DNA from: Opitutia bacterium | GTDB taxonomy: Bacteria; Verrucomicrobiota; Verrucomicrobiia; Opitutales; UBA953 | Assembly (NCBI GenBank): GCA_947460445.1 | Contig: CANHHS010000048.1 | Coordinates: forward strand, 1 to 11,220 | Length of the DNA: 11,220 nucleotides | Reading direction: 5' to 3' | Part shown: one piece after another, positions 6,372 through 11,220 of the stretch | Numbering within the stretch: position 1 is the first letter of the stretch | How the letters are laid out: each line of letters begins with the position of its first letter | Position numbers and translations under genes: made by a program | Notes under the pieces: generated by a model | Seen by the model: the letters and a program-made list of their open reading frames with translations, nothing else | Told to the model about the DNA's origin: nothing | Database searches by the model: none

Positions 6372-6878
6372 TTAAGTAGCGGGTCCTTTAGAAACAACGA
6401 CGCCTGCGGGGCGGAGCAAGCGATCATTCAGCATCCAGCCTGAGCGCAGCACGCGTACCACATTGCCTTCAATGACGCTATCAGAAGCCTCCTGCGAGAG
6501 GGCTTCGTGGCGGCTTGGGTCGAAGGTTTGCCCCGTCGCCTCAACTTCAACTAAGCCATGGCTGCTAAGGGCGCTGCGTAATTGTTGCACAGCCATCGCA
6601 AATCCTGTCGCAACTGCCGCAGCTGATGCCTGCGTTGAGGCCGATTCCAAACCAATACGCAAAGAGTCAAGGGCAGGCAGAATATCCTCGATGACAGGCG
6701 ATGCCGCAAATTTGCGAAGGTCGACTAGGTCGCGCTGATGGCGGCGAGCTTGGTTCTGCTGGTCGGCTTGCGCGCGCAGAACAGCGTCGCGCAGACGGGC
6801 AACTTCGGCCTCGAGCTCTGCGAGGCGAGGGTCAGCGGCAGGTGTTGCCTCGGGAATAGGTTCTTGGGGTGCGTCCAT
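6372..6878 (-). CDS. grpE: Nucleotide exchange factor GrpE
   Basis: GrpE releases ADP from DnaK and resets the chaperone cycle. The 168-residue protein has the family architecture: an acidic Pro/Ala-rich N-terminus, a long helix (about 17-60), the segment VIEDILPALDSLRIGLES (62-79), a helical dimer part, then the C-terminal beta wing with GQTFDPSRHEAL (116-127) and NDRLLRPAGVVVSKG (151-165), which matches the GrpE signature. The charged segment RRHQRDLVDLRKFA (45-58) corresponds to the conserved region of other GrpE proteins, although divergent. The gene starts 3 bases after the AsmA-like gene and ends 3 bases before dnaJ, so the three are very probably co-transcribed. No CIRCE-type inverted repeat is seen upstream. 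Confidence 0.93.
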   Translation of the reverse strand: MDAPQEPIPEATPAADPRLAELEAEVARLRDAVLRAQADQQNQARRHQRDLVDLRKFAASPVIEDILPALDSLRIGLESASTQASAAAVATGFAMAVQQLRSALSSHGLVEVEATGQTFDPSRHEALSQEASDSVIEGNVVRVLRSGWMLNDRLLRPAGVVVSKGPAT

Positions 6879-6881
6879 GGA

Positions 6882-7637
6882 TTATTTGATGCGTTCGACT
6901 TGGCGACGGGCTTGTTCTAAAAGTGTTTCAGGATTTGCGGCCGCCGCACGCGTGAGAGCAATACCTGCCAAGGGTCGCAATACGCTATCGCTTAAATTTT
7001 CAGCCGTAACGTCTTTCGCCTCGAAGGTTATTTCATGGTCATCTTTTAACATCACTGAGCCTGCACGATTCCCATTATCTTGAAGTAAAGTCACCCCGCC
7101 GACGCGTATCAACAGGCGTCGGATGACAAAGCCCTGACTAGGAGCCTCTTTGCTACCCGAGCTTTTTGCGGTATTCTTATTTTTCTTTGCAGACTTACTG
7201 AATGCTTTCGCGAGAGCCGATGCATTGTTGTCGCTAAAAATATCACCTTTGCTGACCAAGTTAATACGGTCGAGATCAAGGGTAACTTCATCGATAACGC
7301 GTCTTCCGTCTCCCAAAAAAGTTACTGCATCGACAGCAACCACCAGCCGACGAACGTGCACAAATTCACGGTCAAAAAATTCTGGAGGGTTTAAGATGGA
7401 AGCATCGGCCAAATCGATACGGCCAATAAATAAATTGCTGTCGTTTTTTTCGCACACAAACCCTGACTTGGCTTGATCAAAAAGTGCCGTGTGAATGACA
7501 GACGGAATAGATCTTCCCGCAATCCACACGCCCAAGGCGGCAAGTGCCAACAAGCTGACCGTGCCGATGACCATCCACTTCAGGAGTCGGACAAGGCTGA
7601 GGCCTGGGCTTGAATTGGGCAGGGACATGGCGGCCAT
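6882..7637 (-). CDS. Membrane-anchored protein resembling AsmA-type envelope proteins
   Basis: From the ATG at 7637 this is a 251-residue protein with one N-terminal hydrophobic helix (about 18-41) followed by a mostly periplasmic region. The part after the helix (LFIGRIDLADASILNPPEFF, then VRRLVVAVDAVTF, DEVTLDLDRINLV) recalls the repeated short strands near the start of AsmA/TamB-like proteins, which act in outer-membrane lipid and protein handling. A Lys/Ser-rich loop interrupts the middle (about 143-162). It is much shorter than true AsmA, so the likeness is suggestive only. The frame extends to a TTG at 7661, but that lies upstream of the predicted -10 element. ATG at 7637, or 7628, fits better. 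It is the first gene of the unit with grpE and dnaJ; whether it works with them is unknown. Confidence 0.7.
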   Translation of the reverse strand: MAAMSLPNSSPGLSLVRLLKWMVIGTVSLLALAALGVWIAGRSIPSVIHTALFDQAKSGFVCEKNDSNLFIGRIDLADASILNPPEFFDREFVHVRRLVVAVDAVTFLGDGRRVIDEVTLDLDRINLVSKGDIFSDNNASALAKAFSKSAKKNKNTAKSSGSKEAPSQGFVIRRLLIRVGGVTLLQDNGNRAGSVMLKDDHEITFEAKDVTAENLSDSVLRPLAGIALTRAAAANPETLLEQARRQVERIK

Positions 7638-7645
7638 AAACCTAA

Positions 7646-7674
7646 GCAGTAGCCAGGCCAATCTACGGGGTCAA
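7646..7674 (-). promoter_or_regulatory. Possible promoter of the AsmA-like/grpE/dnaJ unit
   Basis: Directly after the two terminators the minus strand has TTGACC (7674-7669, five of six matches to the -35), a 17-base spacer and TACTGC (7651-7646, a weak -10). Transcription would begin a few bases before the ATG at 7637, giving a very short or nearly leaderless mRNA. The position is right, since the terminators require a fresh promoter here, but the -10 is poor. Confidence 0.35.
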
Positions 7675-7685
7675 CGCCAAGCCCG

Positions 7686-7706
7686 AAAAAGGCCTCAAAC
7701 TAAGGC
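7686..7706 (-). terminator. Second (downstream) intrinsic terminator
   Basis: On the minus strand GCCTTA (7706-7701), loop GTT and TGAGGC (7697-7692) form a six-pair stem with one G-T wobble, followed by C and five T (7690-7686). It is weaker than the terminator just upstream at 7716-7748 and probably acts as a backup. Confidence 0.55.
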
Positions 7707-7715
7707 TGAGGGCAC

Positions 7716-7748
7716 AAAAAAGGCCCGTCGCCTGAGCGCACGAGCCCT
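7716..7748 (-). terminator. Intrinsic terminator of the lipoprotein gene
   Basis: On the minus strand AGGGCTCGTGCGC (7748-7736), tetraloop TCAG and GCGACGGGCCT (7731-7721) form an 11-pair GC-rich stem with two single bulged G residues and one wobble. Six T residues (7721-7716) follow. It begins 25 bases after the lipoprotein stop codon. Confidence 0.8.
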
Positions 7749-7751
7749 TCT

Positions 7752-7768
7752 GTCACATAGATTGTGAC
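7752..7768. repeat. Perfect 6-bp inverted repeat after the lipoprotein gene
   Basis: GTCACA (7752-7757) and TGTGAC (7763-7768) are perfect inverted copies around TAGAT. The element lies between the lipoprotein stop codon and the main terminator. It is most simply a small 3' stem-loop that may protect the mRNA end. The half-sites face the opposite way to a CRP/FNR operator, so I do not call it one. Confidence 0.5.
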
Positions 7769-7772
7769 GCGC

Positions 7773-8330
7773 TTACTGGGGTAAGTCCGAAGGTGTCCCG
7801 CACAAGACTTCTTCGTTTAGCTCGAAGACTGGGGTCTTTGTGGGGTCTTGGCCGGCGATGATATCTGCAATCGATGAATTGTCGTCGCTACGAATAACTC
7901 GGACCAACAGTGCTTTGTCGGCTTTGGTTAATTGAAGGAAAGTGCCTGCATCAGGCTTCTCTTTACGAACAAAAGCAATCAGGCCCTGATCGAGGCGTAC
8001 CGCAAGAATACGGGCTTTGGTTTCGTCGTTCGGGGCGCCGGTAGCAGGCTTTGCAACAGCAACACCCGTATCGACTGGCACTTCTGCAGACTTGGCTTGC
8101 CAGCTATACTTACGCCCCAAAGTAGGCGTCACAGGGGCAGGCGTTCCTTCGGCAACTTCCGCAGGTGCGGGTGCTGGAGCTGGGGTTTCTACATTAGCCA
8201 CGGCTGCGACCTCAGGTTTGACGTCTTCAGGCGTAGGCACGGGAGCCTTTGCAGAGCCACCAGCCCATGGACTGCGACTTGAGCAAGCGGCTAAAAAGAG
8301 GGCTGCAGCTAGGAGTGCGATGCGTTGCAT
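7773..8330 (-). CDS. Predicted outer-membrane lipoprotein, unknown function
   Basis: The 185-residue protein starts with a short basic and hydrophobic signal peptide ending in the lipobox LAAC, with lipid-attached Cys16. Ser at +2 rather than Asp points to outer-membrane sorting under the enterobacterial Lol rule. A Pro/Ala/Glu-rich linker (about 28-70) would extend the mature protein from the membrane. The C-terminal part (about 102-178; ARILAVRLDQGLIAFV, then IADIIAGQDP) looks like a small beta-barrel domain, perhaps similar to those in other secreted proteins of this kind of bacterium, but I cannot name a family. No Shine-Dalgarno is seen. The gene is divergent from hisG, shares its palindromic spacer, and is followed by tandem terminators, so it is probably a single-gene unit. 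Confidence 0.82.
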   Translation of the reverse strand: MQRIALLAAALFLAACSSRSPWAGGSAKAPVPTPEDVKPEVAAVANVETPAPAPAPAEVAEGTPAPVTPTLGRKYSWQAKSAEVPVDTGVAVAKPATGAPNDETKARILAVRLDQGLIAFVRKEKPDAGTFLQLTKADKALLVRVIRSDDNSSIADIIAGQDPTKTPVFELNEEVLCGTPSDLPQ

Positions 8331-8379
8331 GGCGTTAAGTTAAGCATCAACATTCCTCGGCTAAGGCAGGTTGGTCAAT

Positions 8380-8395
8380 CCTTTGTAAACAAAGG
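8380..8395. promoter_or_regulatory. Perfect 16-bp palindrome, candidate operator between lipoprotein gene and hisG
   Basis: CCTTTGT and ACAAAGG are exact inverted seven-base arms around a central AA. The site lies 49 bases upstream of the lipoprotein start and 41 bases upstream of the hisG ATG, in a 106-base divergent spacer, which suits a regulator controlling one or both genes. No T-run follows on either strand, so it is not a terminator. I do not recognise the binding protein. Confidence 0.5.
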
Positions 8396-8420
8396 TTCAA
8401 TCTTGCCCCCCAACGGCGCA

Positions 8421-8436
8421 CCCCTTCCCTCTTTTT
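8421..8436 (+). promoter_or_regulatory. Pure pyrimidine tract immediately before hisG
   Basis: Sixteen C/T bases abut the hisG ATG, and no purine-rich Shine-Dalgarno is present. Pyrimidine-rich leaders can be bound by ribosomal protein S1, so the tract may help initiation; this is inference. Confidence 0.35.
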
Positions 8437-9321
8437 ATGAGCACAACACCTGCCAAACTGATGATCGGGCTGCCCAAGGGCAGCCTAGAGGACTCAACAC
8501 TCCAACTTTTTGCCCGGGCAGGGTTCCCAGTCATCAAGAGCTCTAGGTCTTATCGCCCCTCGTTTGATGACCCCGCCCTCGATGGTCGCTTCATTCGAGC
8601 CCAAGAAGTCGCCCGTTACGTCGAGCATGGTTTCTTTGATTGCGGGCTGACCGGACAAGACTGGGTCGCAGAAAATGCCGCCGACGTTCAAGAGGTCTGC
8701 GAATTAGTGTATAGCCGAGCCACCTCACAAAAGTCGCGCTGGGTCCTTTGTGTTCCAGAAGCTTCGCCTATTCAAACCGTCAAAGACCTCCAAGGAAAAC
8801 GGATCGCTACTGAACTTGTTGAGAGCACGCGCCGCTGGCTAAAATCCAAGGGCGTTACAGCCGAGGTAGAGTTCTCGTGGGGTGCAACTGAAGTTAAAGT
8901 ACCCGAACTGGCAGATGCGATTGTCGACATCACTGAAACGGGGTCATCAATCAAAGCGAATAAGTTGCGCGTGGTAGAAACCTTAATGGAGACCACCACC
9001 GTGCTCATTGCGAATAAAGCCTCGTGGGCAGATAAAGCGAAGCGCGCAAAGATTGAACAAATTGCGCTCATGCTGCGCGGCGCTCTCGACGCACAACACA
9101 TGGTTGGGCTGAAATTTAATTTACCACGCACCGCTCTCGCTGCGGTAACAGCCGCCCTGCCTGCGCTACGCAACCCAACGATCTCGCAACTAAGCAATGA
9201 AGCCTGGGTTGCAGTCGAAACCATTATTGATGCACGTCAATCCCGAGAGATTATTCCAGATCTCAAGGCACGCGGCGCAGAGGGCATTGTCGAATACCCT
9301 ATCAATAAACTCGTTCGCTAA
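8437..9321 (+). CDS. hisG: ATP phosphoribosyltransferase, long form
   Basis: HisG joins ATP and PRPP to give phosphoribosyl-ATP, the first and feedback-controlled step of histidine synthesis. The 294-residue length and the C-terminal extension (about 212-294) mark the long form, which has an ACT-like regulatory domain that binds histidine and does not need HisZ. Catalytic motifs include GLPKGSL (11-17), CGLTGQDWV (69-77), IATELVESTRRWL (123-135) and, most diagnostic, EFSWGATEVK with ADAIVDITETGSS (145-171), which forms the PRPP loop. The start follows a pyrimidine tract without Shine-Dalgarno. No other his gene is in the window. Instead aguB follows after 5 bases and aguA after that, an unusual partner set for hisG. 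Confidence 0.97.
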   Translation: MSTTPAKLMIGLPKGSLEDSTLQLFARAGFPVIKSSRSYRPSFDDPALDGRFIRAQEVARYVEHGFFDCGLTGQDWVAENAADVQEVCELVYSRATSQKSRWVLCVPEASPIQTVKDLQGKRIATELVESTRRWLKSKGVTAEVEFSWGATEVKVPELADAIVDITETGSSIKANKLRVVETLMETTTVLIANKASWADKAKRAKIEQIALMLRGALDAQHMVGLKFNLPRTALAAVTAALPALRNPTISQLSNEAWVAVETIIDARQSREIIPDLKARGAEGIVEYPINKLVR

Positions 9322-9326
9322 ACACC

Positions 9327-10193
9327 ATGTCTGCGACTCGTATTGGCCTTATCCAGCTCACCGCAGAGGAAACGCCTGCGGCGAACCTAAAAAAGGCCAT
9401 CCCACGTATTGAAGAGGCGGCCGCTAAAGGAGCTAAGATTGTTGGCCTGCAAGAAATGTTCACCACGAAATATTTCTGCACAACCCAAGACCCACGCTTC
9501 TTTGATCTCGCGGAACCTATCGAAACAGGACCGACGGTGACCGAACTTGCGCGCGTGGCGAATCGGCTCGGCGTTGTGATTATTGCTCCACTTTTTGAAG
9601 CCCGCGGCAGCGAAGTCTATCACAATACGGCAGCGGTAATCGACGCAGATGGCACGGTCTTAGGGAAATATCGAAAGATGCACATCCCTCAAGATCCTGG
9701 CTTTGAAGAAAAATTTTATTTTACCCCGGGTGACTTAGGGTTTCGCGCTTGGAAAACAGCGCACGGAAATCTCGGCGTCTTAATCTGCTGGGACCAGTGG
9801 TACCCTGAAGCAGCACGCCTAACAGCGCTCGCGGGTGCTGATATTCTTTTTTATCCAACTGCTATTGGTTGGCTTCCAGAGGAACGCGCCACACTCGGCG
9901 TGGCTCAGCATACTGCATGGGAAACGGTTCAGCGCGGGCATGGCGTGGCTAATGGCTGCTACATCGCAGCCACGAATCGAGTTGGAATCGAGGGGCGTAC
10001 ACAATTTTGGGGACAAAGCTTTGTCAGTGATCCTTACGGCATGATTATTGCCAAGGCCTCAGCAGATAAAGAAGAAGTGCTGCTCGCGGACTGCGACCTT
10101 GCTCGACAAAAAGAGTTTCGTCGCATTTGGCCCTTCTTCCGCGACCGCCGTATTGATGCTTACGGCGACCTCACTCGCCGTCTCCGCGACTAA
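9327..10193 (+). CDS. aguB: N-carbamoylputrescine amidase
   Basis: The enzyme hydrolyses N-carbamoylputrescine to putrescine, CO2 and ammonia, the last step of the agmatine route to polyamines. The 288-residue nitrilase-superfamily protein has the Glu-Lys-Cys triad: Glu43 in GLQEMF, Lys117 in YRKMHIP and Cys154 in LICWDQWYPE. The stretch HIPQDPGFEEKFYFTPGD (119-136) is characteristic of the AguB branch within the superfamily. The next gene encodes an agmatine deiminase, which makes exactly this substrate, and that strengthens the assignment. It starts 5 bases after hisG and ends 2 bases before aguA, with no visible Shine-Dalgarno. Confidence 0.93.
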   Translation: MSATRIGLIQLTAEETPAANLKKAIPRIEEAAAKGAKIVGLQEMFTTKYFCTTQDPRFFDLAEPIETGPTVTELARVANRLGVVIIAPLFEARGSEVYHNTAAVIDADGTVLGKYRKMHIPQDPGFEEKFYFTPGDLGFRAWKTAHGNLGVLICWDQWYPEAARLTALAGADILFYPTAIGWLPEERATLGVAQHTAWETVQRGHGVANGCYIAATNRVGIEGRTQFWGQSFVSDPYGMIIAKASADKEEVLLADCDLARQKEFRRIWPFFRDRRIDAYGDLTRRLRD

Positions 10194-10195
10194 CG

Positions 10196-11220
10196 ATGGC
10201 GACACCGCGTGAGCTGGGTTTCCGCATGCCTGCGGAATGGGAGCCGCAAGCAGCGACATGGCTCTCTTGGCCCTCCAATCGAAAGCTTTGGCCAGGTCAC
10301 TATGACCTTATCCCCGCTAAATTTGCAGAGTTCGCAGCAGCCATCTCGCGATTCCAGCCTGTACATATAAATGTTAGCAAAACCTTACGCCCAGAAGCCG
10401 AAGCTGAGCTGCAAAAAGCGAAAGCTGATTTATCAGTTATTACACTCGTCGAAATCGCGACAGACGATGTGTGGTGCCGCGATCATGGGCCTATTTTTGT
10501 AAAACATCGCCAAACAGGTGAGCTCGCGGTGACTGACTGGGAGTTTCATGGCTGGGGCGGAAAATTCGAAGCGTCACTCGACAATCAAGTGCCTGCAAAA
10601 GTTGCCCAGCACCTTGGCCTACGTCACTTTAGTTTTCCTTTCGAACTTGAGGGCGGTGGGATTGAAGTGTCTGGCGACGGACTCTTACTGACTACCGAAG
10701 CTGTTCAAAATAATCCCAACCGTGCAGAGGGGCGTGATGATGCTGCCTTTCTCAAGGCGATCCAAGATGGCCTAGCTATCGACGAACTCCTTTGGATTGG
10801 TGAAGGCTTGGCGAATGATGATACGGATGGTCATATCGACAACCTGGCTCGCTTCGTAGCACCACGCTCGCTGCTCGCAGTCAGCGAGTCTGATAAATCC
10901 TCGCCCAACTACACTCCGTTGCAGGAAAATCTTCGGCGTTTACGCTCAATCAAGCTTAAGCAAGGGGGCTCCCTTGAAATTATTGAGCTGCCCCTGCCAA
11001 AGCCCATTCGCTTAGCGGAGCGCGACTTACCGCCTAGCCACGCGAACTTCCTCATCGTCAATGATGGCGTGCTTGTGCCGACTTATGGTCAACCTTCAGA
11101 TGATACCGCAATGGGAATTATTCGTGAGGTTTTCCCAGGACGGAAAGTTATCGGGATTGATTGCCGGGTGCTCTTAATCGAAGGCGGCGCTCTCCATTGC
11201 CTAAGTCAACAACAGCCAGC
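10196..11220 (+). CDS. aguA: Agmatine deiminase (3' end beyond window)
   Basis: The enzyme converts agmatine to N-carbamoylputrescine and ammonia. The frame opens at ATG 10196, 2 bases after aguB, and stays open for 341 codons to the window edge. Family length is roughly 345-370 residues, so only the last few are missing. Guanidine-modifying-fold motifs are present: WEPQAATWLSWP near the start, DDVWCRDHGPIFV (about 90-102), ELEGGGIEVSG, NDDTDGHIDNLARFV with the catalytic His, and EGGALHCLSQQ carrying the nucleophile Cys335. Two motifs differ from the form I recall for well-studied AguA (GGGNIHCITQQ and EGGSIHVDG), so a divergent PPAD-family member is possible. Neighbouring aguB makes agmatine the likeliest substrate. 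Putrescine production in the cytosol is the inferred role. Confidence 0.9.
   Translation, partial: MATPRELGFRMPAEWEPQAATWLSWPSNRKLWPGHYDLIPAKFAEFAAAISRFQPVHINVSKTLRPEAEAELQKAKADLSVITLVEIATDDVWCRDHGPIFVKHRQTGELAVTDWEFHGWGGKFEASLDNQVPAKVAQHLGLRHFSFPFELEGGGIEVSGDGLLLTTEAVQNNPNRAEGRDDAAFLKAIQDGLAIDELLWIGEGLANDDTDGHIDNLARFVAPRSLLAVSESDKSSPNYTPLQENLRRLRSIKLKQGGSLEIIELPLPKPIRLAERDLPPSHANFLIVNDGVLVPTYGQPSDDTAMGIIREVFPGRKVIGIDCRVLLIEGGALHCLSQQQP

Noticed and set aside
7638..7661. TTG start at 7661 for the AsmA-like protein.
   Set aside because: It is a rare start codon, lies upstream of the predicted -10 element, and two ATG codons follow within 36 bases.
7752..7768. CRP/FNR-type operator.
   Set aside because: The half-sites are inverted relative to TGTGA-N6-TCACA, and the site lies at the 3' end of a gene, so a small stem-loop is the simpler reading.
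1..11220. Mobile elements, CRISPR arrays, toxin-antitoxin or defence genes, riboswitches, attachment sites next to the tRNA.
   Set aside because: No transposase or integrase frames, no spaced direct repeats, and no duplicated tRNA 3' end were found; the gene content is housekeeping throughout.

Overview
This 11.2 kb window is an ordinary, densely packed piece of bacterial chromosome of middling GC, with no mobile element, CRISPR array, phage or defence gene that I can see. It holds one tRNA, twelve complete protein genes, one almost complete gene running off the right edge and the tail of another at the left edge. A Gram-negative host is indicated by a lipobox protein and a protein resembling the AsmA-type envelope proteins. 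Gene content, the general look of the proteins and the near absence of Shine-Dalgarno sequences are compatible with Verrucomicrobiota (Opitutae-like). That placement is inference from family resemblance; no 16S or marker gene is present to test it.

Layout, left to right. (1) 1-116: C-terminal tail of an unrecognised gene (+). (2) 132-205: tRNA-Pro(TGG) (-), flanked by a leader/trailer inverted repeat. (3) 291-2314 (+): a likely operon of an inner-membrane-anchored LysM protein, an ADP-ribose-pyrophosphatase-like Nudix hydrolase, type III pantothenate kinase (coaX) and a 63-residue two-helix membrane protein. Spacings are 10 and 2 bases, then an ATGA overlap. (4) 2319-3260 (-): a PfkB-family kinase, divergent from the next unit. 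(5) 3345-5262 (+): nadC and birA, 1 base apart. (6) 5259-7637 (-): an AsmA-like membrane protein, grpE and dnaJ, each 3 bases apart, with no dnaK. (7) 7773-8330 (-): a Pro/Ala-rich lipoprotein, separated from unit 6 by two tandem terminators. (8) 8437-11220 (+): hisG (long form), aguB and aguA, 5 and 2 bases apart.

Functionally, units 3 and 5 form a cofactor neighbourhood: CoA (coaX), NAD (nadC), biotin attachment (birA) and a Nudix enzyme that may act on NAD-derived ADP-ribose. Unit 6 supplies two of the three parts of the DnaK chaperone machine. Unit 8 couples the first step of histidine synthesis to the two-step conversion of agmatine to putrescine, with both agmatine enzymes adjacent.

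The items most worth a second look are the perfect 16-base palindrome in the divergent lipoprotein/hisG spacer, the hisG-aguB-aguA arrangement, the tRNA leader/trailer pairing, the tandem terminators, and the unexpected charge pattern around the LysM protein's membrane helix. I did not find a convincing new biological system.
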